Positions 43,103-51,943 of a stretch of 64,000 nt of DNA are shown here, piece by piece (the stretch's first letter is position 1; the number at the start of each line of letters is the position of its first letter). The DNA is from Scandinavium sp036409475 (GTDB lineage Bacteria; Pseudomonadota; Gammaproteobacteria; Enterobacterales; Enterobacteriaceae). Location of the stretch: assembly GCF_036409475.1 (NCBI RefSeq), contig NZ_JAYRCK010000030.1, forward strand, positions 3,356 to 67,355, given 5' to 3'. Made by a program: the position numbers and the translations under genes. A model generated the notes under the pieces. That model was not told where the DNA came from, searched no databases, and worked only from the letters and a program-made list of their open reading frames with translations.

Positions 43103-44107
43103 TTAGTCGCCGAGAGTGGCCACCATCACCGCTTTGATGGTGTGCATGCGGTTTTCCGCTTCATCAAAGACGATGGCGTGACGGGATTCGAACACCTCTT
43201 CGCTGACCTCCAGCCCCTTCAGGCCGTAAGCCATCTCGATTTCGCGCCCAAGGGTGGTGTGCTCGTTGTGGAAAGCCGGCAGGCAGTGCATGAACCTGAC
43301 GTCCGGGTTTCCGGTAGCTTCAATGACGCGCTGATTGACCTGATACGGCAGCATCAGGCTGACGCGCTCGCTCCACGCCTCTTTCGGTTCGCCCATCGAT
43401 ACCCAGACATCGGTGTAGAGGAAATCAACGCCGTACACGCCTTCGTCGACATCCTCCGTCAGGGTGATACGCGCCCCGGTGAGGCTGGCTATCTGGCGGC
43501 ATTCGGCGACCAGCGCCACCTCCGGCCAGAATGATTTCGGTGCGACCAGACGGATATCCATCCCCATTTTGGCAGCACCGACCATCAGCGAATTGCCCAT
43601 GTTGTTACGAGCATCCCCGAGATAGGCGAAGCTCAGCTCTGGCAGCATTTTGCCCGGCGCATGTTCGAGCATGGTCATCAGGTCGGCCAGGATCTGCGTT
43701 GGGTGGAACTCATTGGTCAGTCCGTTCCAGACCGGGACGCCCGCATACTGGCCCAGTTCCTCAACGATCTGTTGACCAAAGCCGCGATACTCGATGCCGT
43801 CGTACATTCGCCCCAGCACGCGGGCGGTGTCTTTCATCGACTCCTTATGCCCGATCTGTGAGCCGCTTGGGCCGAGGTAGGTTACCTGCGCGCCCTGGTC
43901 AAAGGCTGCTACCTCGAAGGCGCAGCGGGTGCGGGTGGAGGTTTTTTCGAAGATCAGAGCGATATTTTTCCCTGCCAGCTTCGGCACTTCGCATCCGGCT
44001 TGTTTGGCGGCTTTCAACTCAATGGCAAGATCGATAAGGAACTGGATCTCTTCCGGGGTGTAGTCGAGCAGTTTCAGGAAATGACGGTTTTTCAGCGTGA
44101 TGGTCAT
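43103..44107 (-). CDS. arcB: Catabolic ornithine carbamoyltransferase
   Basis: Splits citrulline with phosphate into ornithine and carbamoyl phosphate. The 334-residue protein has the carbamoyl-phosphate loop STRTRCAF (about 56-63), FHPTQ (about 133) and MHCLPAFH near 272. It is closely similar to the anabolic argI product encoded about 3.4 kb away on the same strand. It is placed between arcC and arcD, so the catabolic role is inferred from the operon. Confidence 0.92.
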   Translation of the reverse strand: MTITLKNRHFLKLLDYTPEEIQFLIDLAIELKAAKQAGCEVPKLAGKNIALIFEKTSTRTRCAFEVAAFDQGAQVTYLGPSGSQIGHKESMKDTARVLGRMYDGIEYRGFGQQIVEELGQYAGVPVWNGLTNEFHPTQILADLMTMLEHAPGKMLPELSFAYLGDARNNMGNSLMVGAAKMGMDIRLVAPKSFWPEVALVAECRQIASLTGARITLTEDVDEGVYGVDFLYTDVWVSMGEPKEAWSERVSLMLPYQVNQRVIEATGNPDVRFMHCLPAFHNEHTTLGREIEMAYGLKGLEVSEEVFESRHAIVFDEAENRMHTIKAVMVATLGD

Positions 44108-44145
44108 GAGTGATCCTTTTTAAACAGTAGGGTGAGGGGGCAAAG

Positions 44146-45054
44146 TTACTGGCGAATCAACGTGCCTTTTTCCCCGGCCAGGATGGCGGCGCCATCAGCC
44201 AGCGCGCCGATACCGGCGATACCGTTGCAGCGGCTGACAAAGTTGGCGCAGGCGGCGACTTTCGGCCCCATTGAGCCTGCGTCGAAATGCAGTTCACGCA
44301 GCGCTTCGGGGGTGGACCCGGCCAGCGGGCGCTGGGTGGGTTTACCCCAGTCAAGAAATACCGCTTCGGCATCGGTCAGGATCAGCAGGGCATCCGCTTC
44401 CAGCTGTTGTGCCAGCAGGGCTGCGGAGAGATCTTTATCAATCACCGCTTCGATACCGTGGTAGCCATCGGCCTTCGCCACTACCGGTACACCGCCACCG
44501 CCGTTGCAAATCACCAGATGGTCACGGGCAATCAGCGCGCTAATGGCGTCGCGCTCGACGATGCTTTGCGGCTGCGGGGAGGGCACCACCCGACGGAACC
44601 ACTGGCCGTCGGCTTTGAAAATCCAGCCTTTCTCGTCGCTCAGCTTTTCGGCCTGCGCCTGCTCATAGACCGGGCCGATGTATTTGGTGGGGTTGCGCAA
44701 GGCCGGATCGTCCGCGGCCACTTCTACCTGGGTCAGCAGCACGCTGACTTCGCGCTGCGGCAGCTGGTTTTTCAGAGCCTGCTGCAGCATGTAGCCGATC
44801 ATTCCCTGACTTTCGGCCCCGAGGATATCGAGCGGCCAGGGGGCGACCTGCTTGTAAGCGTTGTTCTGTAAGGCCAGCAACCCGACCTGCGGCCCGTTGC
44901 CGTGGACCAACACCACGCGCCACTGCGCCGTCAGCCCGGCGATAACTTTCGCTGCCAGCCCGATGTTGTGGCGCTGAAGCTCTGCTTCCAGCGGCTGGCC
45001 GCGCTGCAGGAGGGCGTTGCCGCCAAGGGCGACAACCAGAGTGGGTTTCGTCAT
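44146..45054 (-). CDS. arcC: Carbamate kinase
   Basis: Transfers phosphate from carbamoyl phosphate to ADP, the ATP-yielding step of the arginine deiminase pathway. The 302-residue protein begins MTKPTLVVALGGNALLQRG and has the amino-acid-kinase motifs GNGPQVG (about 46) and CNGGGGVPV (about 205). ATG 45052-45054 is chosen since AGGAG lies before it; ATG 45067-45069, overlapping the arcA stop, would add five residues. Confidence 0.95.
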   Translation of the reverse strand: MTKPTLVVALGGNALLQRGQPLEAELQRHNIGLAAKVIAGLTAQWRVVLVHGNGPQVGLLALQNNAYKQVAPWPLDILGAESQGMIGYMLQQALKNQLPQREVSVLLTQVEVAADDPALRNPTKYIGPVYEQAQAEKLSDEKGWIFKADGQWFRRVVPSPQPQSIVERDAISALIARDHLVICNGGGGVPVVAKADGYHGIEAVIDKDLSAALLAQQLEADALLILTDAEAVFLDWGKPTQRPLAGSTPEALRELHFDAGSMGPKVAACANFVSRCNGIAGIGALADGAAILAGEKGTLIRQ

Positions 45055-45065
45055 TCTGCTGCTCC

Positions 45066-46286
45066 TCATATTCCGTCGCGTTCCAGCGGGCAGCTCATGC
45101 AGCGTGCGCCGCCGCGGCCCCGGCCCAGTTCGTCACCCGGGATCGGCAGTACGGTGATCCCGGCTTTGTCATATTTCTCGTTAGTCCAGATGTTGCGCTC
45201 GTAGCCCACCACGACGCCGGGGCGCAGTGTCAGCACATTGTTGGCGTCGTTCCACTGTTCGCGCTCGGCTTCAAAGGCGTCACCGCCGGTTGTGATCAGA
45301 CGGACCTGATCGATCCCCAGGGCTTTTTCGATGGCGTGCAGGAGGCTGCTCTCTTCTGTGCGTTTAAGGCCGCCGCGACCGTCCGGCGTGAGGGTCCAGC
45401 ACTGGGCGTCAGGCCGCACGACCTCGGGGTAAACGGAGAAAATGTCGATATCGATATGGGTCATGACGGTATCGAGGTGCATGCAGGAGCGGTGTTTCGG
45501 CAGCTCCAGCGCAATGACCTTTTCTGCCTGGTGATGGCGGAACAGTGAGGTGGCCAGGAATTCCACACCTTGCGGCGTGGTACGTTCAGACATACCAATC
45601 AGTACCGTGCCACGACCCAGCACCAGTACGTCGCCGCCTTCAAGGGTGGCATGGTCATAATTAATGTTTTCATCACCGAAATATTTAATAAATTCACCAG
45701 TGGCGAATTTTGGGTGCCAGCGATAAATAGCGCGGAGATTATTTGTTTCGCGTTGGCGGGCTGATTTTGCCATCGGGTTAATAGATACGCCGTTATAAAT
45801 CCAGCAAGAGGTATCTCGGGTAAATAAATGGTTTGGCAATGGCTTTATAATAAAATCATTGATGTCGTGGGTATCGACCACCATATTTTTTATCGATGCC
45901 GGAATTTCGCCATAGGTGACGCCGCCGGTTAAATGTCGCGCCAGTTCACGGTGGGAAAGGTCCGCGAGCCAGGTGCGGACATCGCTGGCAAACTGCGGCC
46001 CCAGGCGATAATCCGAAACCTGGGTTTCCAGCAGCCAGCCCTTGGCATCTGTGACATCCAGCGTCTCGGTGAGGAGGCTGGTTAACAGCAAGACTTCAAT
46101 CCCTTGCTGGCGTAAGGTGCTGGCGAAAACGTCGTGTTCTTCTCCGGCGCGTTCGACCGACAGGACGTCATCAAACAGCAGATCCTGGCAATTTGAAGGC
46201 GTCAGTCTTTTCAGGCTTAAATTAGGTCGGTGCAGCATGACGCTGCGCAACTGGCCTATTTCAGAACCGACATAATGTTTTTCCAT
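45066..46286 (-). CDS. arcA: Arginine deiminase
   Basis: Hydrolyses arginine to citrulline and ammonia. The 406-residue protein carries the catalytic Cys396 in GGARCMSCPLERD, HLDTVMTHID (about 277) and EGGDVLVLGRGT (about 225). It is first of arcACBD. The pathway yields ATP without oxygen and raises pH by ammonia. The middle of the gene (about 45650-45880) is much more AT-rich than its flanks. Confidence 0.96.
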   Translation of the reverse strand: MEKHYVGSEIGQLRSVMLHRPNLSLKRLTPSNCQDLLFDDVLSVERAGEEHDVFASTLRQQGIEVLLLTSLLTETLDVTDAKGWLLETQVSDYRLGPQFASDVRTWLADLSHRELARHLTGGVTYGEIPASIKNMVVDTHDINDFIIKPLPNHLFTRDTSCWIYNGVSINPMAKSARQRETNNLRAIYRWHPKFATGEFIKYFGDENINYDHATLEGGDVLVLGRGTVLIGMSERTTPQGVEFLATSLFRHHQAEKVIALELPKHRSCMHLDTVMTHIDIDIFSVYPEVVRPDAQCWTLTPDGRGGLKRTEESSLLHAIEKALGIDQVRLITTGGDAFEAEREQWNDANNVLTLRPGVVVGYERNIWTNEKYDKAGITVLPIPGDELGRGRGGARCMSCPLERDGI

Positions 46287-46595
46287 AATTATTCCTTGAG
46301 TATTATTTCAGAATAAAAGGGGCTGCGAACTGGCGCCCGTAGTCGTAAGGGAATGACTTGTCAGGGATAATCATCAGGATTATTTCTGCACAGGAATGTG
46401 ATGACTATCACGAGTAATCCGACGGTGAAGTTTATATTTAATTTATATGATTAACGTCGAGGAATAATAATATTGTGGCCATTGCCAGATGAATAGCCAG
46501 TCAGTAATTCGCGTCGTTATTCCATATTGTTGCGGCGATGTAGCGATTGCATTTTTAGATGAAACATATATTCAATTGATTTTTAAGGATATTTA
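46287..46595 (-). promoter_or_regulatory. arcA upstream region with CRP/FNR-type site
   Basis: TGTGATGACTATCACG (46397-46412) fits the CRP consensus TGTGA-N6-TCACA at nine of ten positions and holds the FNR core TGAT-N4-ATCA. It lies 111 bp before the arcA start. Anaerobic or catabolite control of the arc operon fits its known biology. No clear ARG box was found by eye. Confidence 0.55.
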
Positions 46596-46727
46596 ATGGG
46601 GGTTGCGCATAACTATTCACTGCCGTTCTTTATTTATTTTCAGCAGTCAGGAAAGAGAGAAATAATTATGGCATCCACCCAGCAGGATGCGTGGGAAGCA
46701 AAGTGTGAGACAGGATCAGGACTTTAG
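46596..46727 (+). CDS. Possible small protein, 43 aa
   Basis: ATG 46596 follows AAGGA by 6 bp and opens a 43-codon frame beginning MGVAHNYSLPFFIYF and ending ETGSGL. A second in-frame ATG (46668) also has a purine-rich AGGAAAGAGAG upstream. I know no relative. It lies divergent from arcA and 221 bp before the YhcH-type gene. From 46728 to 46948 I see no gene or clear regulatory site. Confidence 0.25.
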   Translation: MGVAHNYSLPFFIYFQQSGKREIIMASTQQDAWEAKCETGSGL

Positions 46728-46948
46728 ATAACTCATCTAAAATCAGCCAGTTATTAGCACCGACTGCGGAGGCTGAGAAAAGGTTATGCACGGTGGCTGC
46801 ATAATCCGTGCTGCGGATTAACAGGCTCTTAACAGCGGTGGCAATAAACATGCGCTGACGCAAAAGTTTGTGAAAAAGGGTGGTATGGCAATCGGTTGAT
46901 GGCGTATAACGTAAAAAATAAAACATCGTTTTAATTGAGAGGTCATTG

Positions 46949-47401
46949 ATGATTACTGGCAACATCCACCATCTGCAAAGCTGGCTGCCGCAGGCGCTGC
47001 GTCAGGCCATTGAACACATCAAAGCGCACGTGACCGAGGCCACGCCGCTGGGGAAACACGATATCGATGGCAACCGCCTGTTTTATCTGATTTCCGAAGA
47101 TACCACCGAGCCGTTCGCTGACCGCCGCGCGGAGTATCATGCGAAGTATCTGGATATCCAGATAGTCCTTAAAGGTCAGGAAGGCATGACCTTCAGCACC
47201 CAACCCGCCGGAAAACCCGATACCGACTGGCTGGCCGATAAAGACATCGCCTTTTTGCCCGAAGGCGTGCAGGAAAAAACGGTGATTCTGAGCGAAGGGG
47301 ATTTTGTGGTGTTCTACCCGGGCGAAGTGCATAAACCTCTTTGCGCAGTGGGTACGCCTGCGAAGGTTCGTAAGGCTGTGGTGAAAATGCTGGTGGAGTG
47401 A
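46949..47401 (+). CDS. yjgK: YhcH/YjgK/YiaL family protein
   Basis: A 150-residue protein of the DUF386 cupin-like family, matching E. coli YjgK in length and sequence (EYHAKYLDIQIVLKGQEGM; FYPGEVHKPLCAVG, where the HxH-type metal ligands lie). Relatives act in sialic-acid or hexuronate use (YhcH is an epimerase-type candidate); in E. coli the paralogue TabA is part of biofilm control. ATG 46949 follows GAGAGG. Confidence 0.9.
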   Translation: MITGNIHHLQSWLPQALRQAIEHIKAHVTEATPLGKHDIDGNRLFYLISEDTTEPFADRRAEYHAKYLDIQIVLKGQEGMTFSTQPAGKPDTDWLADKDIAFLPEGVQEKTVILSEGDFVVFYPGEVHKPLCAVGTPAKVRKAVVKMLVE

Positions 47402-47408
47402 TTGGTTG

Positions 47409-47485
47409 CCCCTCTCCCGCGGGGAGAGGGAACTTGTCCGGTTTCTCCCTCTCCTTTCGGGAGAGGGGCGGGGAGAGAGGGGGAG
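47409..47485. repeat. CCCTCTCCC-family repeat pair between yjgK and argI
   Basis: Two hairpins joined by AACTTGTCCGGTTT in the convergent gap of yjgK and argI. Confidence 0.85.
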
Positions 47486-47500
47486 TGCCATTGCAAAATA

Positions 47501-48505
47501 TTACTGCGAAAGCGTCGCCACCATCACCGCTTTAATGGTGTGCATCCGGTTTTCGGCCTGATCGAACACGATGCTTGCCTCAGATTCAAAGACCTCGTCT
47601 GTCACTTCCATCCCGCCATGCAGGCCGAACTCTTCTGCCATTTGCTTGCCGAGCGTGGTCTGGTCGTCGTGGAAGGCTGGCAGACAATGCAGGAACTTCA
47701 CCTGTGGGTTACCCGTCAGCGTCAGCATGTTTTTATTCACCTGGTAGTCACGCAGCAGGGCGATACGTTCGGCCCATTTTGCTTTGGCTTCGCCCATGGA
47801 AACCCACACGTCGGTGTAGATGAAATCGGCGCCTTTCACGCCTGCGGCAACGTCTTCTGTCAGTGTAATGTCACCGCCATTTTTCTGCGCCAGCGCTTTG
47901 CATTCAGCCACCAGGCTCGCTTCCGGCCAGCACGCCTGTGGCGCGACCAGGCGCAAATCCAGCCCTGTCAGCGCGGCGGCTTCCAGCATCGAATTGCCCA
48001 TGTTGTTGCGTGCGTCACCGGCGTAGACCAGCGTCATCTCGTTAAACGCTTTGCCCGGTAAATGCTCTTGCATAGTCAGCAAATCTGCCAGCAGTTGCGT
48101 TGGGTGAAATTCGTTAGTCAGACCGTTCCACACTGGCACGCCCGCGTGTTCCGCCAGCGTTTCGACGATCTCCTGGCCGTAGCCACGGTACTGAATGCCG
48201 TCATACATGCGGCCCAGAACGCGCGCGGTATCTTTAATGGATTCTTTGTGGCCAATCTGGCTGCCGCTTGGGCCGAGGTAGGTCACGCGAGCGCCCTGAT
48301 CGTAGGCGGCAACTTCGAAAGAGCAACGGGTACGGGTCGAGTCTTTTTCGAAGATGAGCGCGATGTTTTTGCCGATCAGTGTTGGCACTTCTTTGCCGTG
48401 CTTTTTATCTGCTTTTAACTGGGCGGCCAGAGACAGCAGATGGGTGAGTTGTGCAGGGGTAAAATCCAGTAACTTCAAAAAATGCTTCTGATAAAACGTC
48501 GACAT
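47501..48505 (-). CDS. argI: Anabolic ornithine carbamoyltransferase
   Basis: Makes citrulline from ornithine and carbamoyl phosphate for arginine synthesis. The 334-residue product matches E. coli ArgI: STRTRCSF, FHPTQLLADL and LHCLPAFHDDQTT. Start ATG 48503-48505 (a neighbouring ATG one codon upstream is equally possible). Two ARG boxes lie 28-66 bp upstream, so it is repressed by ArgR-arginine, unlike the catabolic arcB. Confidence 0.96.
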   Translation of the reverse strand: MSTFYQKHFLKLLDFTPAQLTHLLSLAAQLKADKKHGKEVPTLIGKNIALIFEKDSTRTRCSFEVAAYDQGARVTYLGPSGSQIGHKESIKDTARVLGRMYDGIQYRGYGQEIVETLAEHAGVPVWNGLTNEFHPTQLLADLLTMQEHLPGKAFNEMTLVYAGDARNNMGNSMLEAAALTGLDLRLVAPQACWPEASLVAECKALAQKNGGDITLTEDVAAGVKGADFIYTDVWVSMGEAKAKWAERIALLRDYQVNKNMLTLTGNPQVKFLHCLPAFHDDQTTLGKQMAEEFGLHGGMEVTDEVFESEASIVFDQAENRMHTIKAVMVATLSQ

Positions 48506-48532
48506 CATTTCCTCTCATGGCTGAGGCCACTT

Positions 48533-48571
48533 ATTGAATTAAAATTCAATTTATATGTATGAATATTCATT
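48533..48571 (-). promoter_or_regulatory. Tandem ARG boxes of argI
   Basis: ATTGAATTAAAATTCAAT (48533-48550) holds a perfect TGAAT-N4-ATTCA; TGTATGAATATTCA (48556-48569) is a second, weaker box. Their spacing is 21 bp, the canonical arrangement for ArgR hexamer binding. Confidence 0.88.
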
Positions 48572-48668
48572 TGCAACCCCGTTTCACAAATCTTTGCGGG
48601 AAAGGTGGAGGCAATGGGCGCGGTATGTGAAAATAGAAGTATCTGCCGCACATCATGAGGAACGAGCT

Positions 48669-49091
48669 ATGGCAAACCCGGAACACCTGGAAGAGCAGCG
48701 CGAAGAAACGCGTCTGATTATTGAAGAATTACTGGACGATGGTAGCGATCCGGATGCGCTGTATACCATCGAGCATCATTTCTCGGCGGACGATTTTGAC
48801 ACTCTTGAGAAGCTGGCCGTAGAAGTCTTCAAGCTGGGTTACGAAGTGACTGAGCCAGAAGAGCTGGAAGTAGAAGAGGGTGAAATGGTGATTTGCTGTG
48901 ACGCGCTCAGTGAATGTGCGCTGAAAGCAGACCTCATCGACGCGCAGGTTGAACAGCTGATGAACCTGGCTGAAAAATTCGGCGTTGAATACGACGGCTG
49001 GGGCACCTACTACGAAGATCCTAACGGTGAAGACGGCGAAGGTGACGACGAAGAGTACATCGACGAAGACGATGACGGCGTTCGCCACTAA
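48669..49091 (+). CDS. rraB: Ribonuclease E inhibitor RraB
   Basis: Binds RNase E and alters degradosome composition, lowering mRNA decay. The 140-residue acidic protein starts MANPEHLEEQREETRLIIEE and ends in a run of Asp/Glu (EEYIDEDDDGVRH), as E. coli RraB (138). Start ATG 48669 by homology; the frame is open further upstream. Divergent from argI. Confidence 0.95.
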   Translation: MANPEHLEEQREETRLIIEELLDDGSDPDALYTIEHHFSADDFDTLEKLAVEVFKLGYEVTEPEELEVEEGEMVICCDALSECALKADLIDAQVEQLMNLAEKFGVEYDGWGTYYEDPNGEDGEGDDEEYIDEDDDGVRH

Positions 49092-49150
49092 GTGTTGACC
49101 GATGCGGTGGCGTCCGCTGCCGCATCGCTTTCATGAGACTGTTTTTGAGC

Positions 49151-49927
49151 ATGGACTACCCGCAAATACTCGCCCAGGTGTTAACGTTTCTGCACTGCCC
49201 AACGCCTCAGGCCTGGATCGACAAAGCCCGCGATCCCCAGCACCTTCCTCTGTTGTTAACTGACCACCTGGTGTGTGAGCTCAAAGCCGCTCAAACCGCG
49301 ATGCTACTGGTGCGTAAATACGTGGCCGATAAAGCCGGGGCAGATGAGCTTCTGGCGTGGCTCCAGCCTTACGAAGCCTTTGCCTTCCGTGCCGGGCCAG
49401 AGCCCGATTTTATCGCCCTGCAAAAACAGATTGGCAAAAGCGTGATGCCGCAAACCGACGACCCGTGGGGGCGGCAGCTCATCGACAGTATGGTGTTGCT
49501 CATCAAAGAGGAGTTGCATCACTTCTGGCAGGTGCGGGAAATCATGCTGGCTCGTGAGATCCCTTATATCAAAATCACTGCCAGTCGTTATGCCAAAGGC
49601 ATGCTAAAGGAAGTGCGAACGCACGAACCGCTGACGCTGATTGATAAGCTGATTTGTGGGGCGTACATCGAAGCGCGTTCCTGCGAGCGCTTTGCCGCGC
49701 TGGCCCCGTATCTGGATGAAGAGCTACAGAAGTTTTACCTGTCGTTGTTGCGCTCAGAGGCGCGACACTACCAGGATTATCTGGCGCTGGCACAGCAGGT
49801 GTCTGATGAGGATATTACGCCACGAGTAAGATTTTTTGGTGAGGTAGAGGCGGCGCTAATTTCCACGCCGGATGTGGAGTTTCGTTTTCATAGCGGAGTT
49901 CCGGTGTCGTTTTTCCCCTCACCCTAA
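49151..49927 (+). CDS. miaE: tRNA-(ms2io6A)-hydroxylase
   Basis: Hydroxylates the isopentenyl group of ms2i6A-37 in tRNAs, using a di-iron centre. The product (258 residues from ATG 49151; ATG 49133 would add six) has iron-ligand motifs EELHHF, YIEARSCERF and SEARHYQDY. miaE is present in Salmonella but absent from E. coli. The last codons (PSP) and the stop TAA lie within a CCCTCTCCC repeat, so the original C-terminus may have been altered. Confidence 0.93.
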   Translation: MDYPQILAQVLTFLHCPTPQAWIDKARDPQHLPLLLTDHLVCELKAAQTAMLLVRKYVADKAGADELLAWLQPYEAFAFRAGPEPDFIALQKQIGKSVMPQTDDPWGRQLIDSMVLLIKEELHHFWQVREIMLAREIPYIKITASRYAKGMLKEVRTHEPLTLIDKLICGAYIEARSCERFAALAPYLDEELQKFYLSLLRSEARHYQDYLALAQQVSDEDITPRVRFFGEVEAALISTPDVEFRFHSGVPVSFFPSP

Positions 49928-49997
49928 CCCTCTCCCCAAAGGGGCGAGGGGATCGATTTGCTCCCTCTCCCTTTTAGGGAGAGGGCCGGGGTGAGGG
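49915..49997. repeat. CCCTCTCCC-family repeat pair between miaE and yjgM
   Basis: Two hairpins fill the whole convergent gap: the left overlaps the end of miaE and the right abuts the yjgM stop codon. Confidence 0.85.
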
Positions 49998-50501
49998 TCA
50001 GAGCACCTTCAACATCCGAACTTCACAATCCACATGGCCAGTGCAGCCTAATGGGCCGTCGATATGCTCAAAGCCCAGATGCTCATATAGGGCAATCGCC
50101 TCTTTCAGAAAGGCAGTGGTTTCCAGATAGCAGCGTTTAAAGCCCTGCTCACGCGCGTGGTCCATCGCCATCAGCGCCAGCTTTTTCGCCATCCCTTTAC
50201 CGCGAGCTGACGGCAGAAAATACATCTTTTGCAGCTCGCAGATATCCGTCTCGCTGCATTGCAACGGGGCCACGCCGCCACCGCCCACTACCTTGCCATT
50301 CTGTTCGATCACCCAATAAGCATGCCCTGGCTGGCTATAAAGCTGATACAGCTCGTCCAGATTAGGATCGGCAACCGTGTAGCCCTTGTCGGCGGTCAGG
50401 CCGTATTCGGCTGAAACGGTGCGGATCACGCTGGCAATGGCCGCGTTGTCCTGGGGGGTCAGGGCTCGCAGGCTGAGCGTGGGAAGGGCTGTTGCATTCA
50501 T
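49998..50501 (-). CDS. yjgM: GNAT family N-acetyltransferase YjgM
   Basis: A 167-residue GNAT-fold acetyltransferase with the acetyl-CoA loop LPSARGKGMAKKLA (about 96-109), and the length of E. coli YjgM. The substrate is not settled for this family from sequence alone. Divergent from yjgN. Confidence 0.9.
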   Translation of the reverse strand: MNATALPTLSLRALTPQDNAAIASVIRTVSAEYGLTADKGYTVADPNLDELYQLYSQPGHAYWVIEQNGKVVGGGGVAPLQCSETDICELQKMYFLPSARGKGMAKKLALMAMDHAREQGFKRCYLETTAFLKEAIALYEHLGFEHIDGPLGCTGHVDCEVRMLKVL

Positions 50502-50695
50502 TTAATTACTCAATGTGAAGCTTTTAAACATGATTTTATTTAATACCACCCTCATTAGATCGGTGCAAGTTCCGTTTCCGGGCGTTCTGGCTCTTGTTGT
50601 CAGATTAAATGCTGCGCATACTGTGCATTCCTATAATAACGGCTCTGAAGCATTCATTGCTTCTATATTAATTAATAAAATGGAGATTTATTTTT

Positions 50696-51895
50696 ATGGT
50701 TGGGATCGAGCAGGCTGCAACATCTTCGCAGCATAAATTTGTCTTTCACGGAAAAACCGGGCAGTTTTTTATTATTTGTCTGGTGAATTTATTACTGACG
50801 ATAGTGACGCTTGGTATTTATATGCCCTGGGCTTTTGTGAAAAGCCGCCGCTATATTTATGAAAATATGGAACTGAACGGCGTGCGCTTTCGCTACAGCG
50901 CAACCGGTGGCGCATTGTTTCTGAGCTTTTTTTTACTGATGCTTTTCTTTACATTGGCCACGATTATCTGCTCGTCTATCAATCCGCTTTTTTCTTCTTT
51001 TCCGATAATAGTGTTAATCGTGTTGTCGCCACTGATGGTGGTAAAGGGGTTGCGCTATCAGGCAATGATGACCTCTCTGAATAATGTCCGCTTCGGTTTT
51101 CACTGTCGTACCGGGCAGGCCATGTGGGTGATGCTGGGCCTGCCGGCTGCGTTGGTGGTGGCAAGCGTCATTTTCCTCTACCTGTTCAATGTTATCCTGG
51201 GCCAGCCATCCGATTTAACGACGTTGATTGCCCACATGGTGCTGGTGGTGGTGGCTGGTCTGCTGCTGATTGGGGTAATTAATGGTATTTGCTACGGAAA
51301 ATGGATGCAATTGTTGGGCAAAAATGCACGCTTTGGTACCCAATCTTTTGATATTACCGTTTCCCTCAAACGCTGTATGAAAGTGGGCGTACTGTCGATG
51401 CTTATTTTGCTGCCTTTTATTGTGGTCATTGGCAAACTCATTGCGCCACTCTACGAGCAATTCGCCTTCGCAATGGCTTTGGGCGGAATGGATGCGCAAT
51501 CTCAGCAGGCCGTGGTCGCGCAATATCTGACAGAAATCACAATGAGCTATCTGCTTTATTTCGTCGGCGTTATTTTGGCTGCAACGTTTGTCATGACGGC
51601 ATTACGTAATATTTTTATTAATGGCCTGACGCTGGCGAATACGCTGCGCTTTCGTTCGTCCATTACTTTTATCGACATGTTGCTGCAAATCGTGGTGATG
51701 GCGTTAGTTTCAATGGTAACGCTGGGTCTGGCCTACCCGTGGGCGAAGATTCGCTTTATTCGCTACCTGGCCAACCACACCTCAGTAGAGGGCGACCTCG
51801 ATGCGGTGGAATTAGTCGATTCGGATGAGAAGAACGACACTGGGTTGTTAGCGGTGGTGTCGCGAGGCGTTGTTCCCGCTATGCCGTTTATTTAG
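50696..51895 (+). CDS. yjgN: DUF898 inner-membrane protein YjgN
   Basis: A 399-residue protein with about nine membrane segments and the paired motif LGIYMPWAFVKSRRYIYENMELNG (N-terminal, residues 41-64) and LGLAYPWAKIRFIRYLANHT (C-terminal) that marks DUF898. Function unknown. ATG 50696 follows TGGAGAT. The gene is clearly AT-richer in its first third, and identity to E. coli YjgN is only moderate. A strong terminator follows. Confidence 0.88.
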   Translation: MVGIEQAATSSQHKFVFHGKTGQFFIICLVNLLLTIVTLGIYMPWAFVKSRRYIYENMELNGVRFRYSATGGALFLSFFLLMLFFTLATIICSSINPLFSSFPIIVLIVLSPLMVVKGLRYQAMMTSLNNVRFGFHCRTGQAMWVMLGLPAALVVASVIFLYLFNVILGQPSDLTTLIAHMVLVVVAGLLLIGVINGICYGKWMQLLGKNARFGTQSFDITVSLKRCMKVGVLSMLILLPFIVVIGKLIAPLYEQFAFAMALGGMDAQSQQAVVAQYLTEITMSYLLYFVGVILAATFVMTALRNIFINGLTLANTLRFRSSITFIDMLLQIVVMALVSMVTLGLAYPWAKIRFIRYLANHTSVEGDLDAVELVDSDEKNDTGLLAVVSRGVVPAMPFI

Positions 51896-51899
51896 GCGT

Positions 51900-51929
51900 A
51901 AAAAAAGCCGGAGCATTCTCCGGCTTTTT
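51900..51929. terminator. Bidirectional terminator between yjgN and valS
   Basis: AAAAAAGCCGGAG / CTCCGGCTTTTT stem with loop CATT, with A and T runs on both sides, serving both convergent genes. Confidence 0.93.
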
Positions 51930-51943
51930 CACTTTCAGGGCGA

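Noticed and set aside
46666..46965. 99-codon minus-strand frame between arcA and yjgK
   Set aside because: Starts inside yjgK, no ribosome site, no family resemblance; the plus-strand small frame has better signals.
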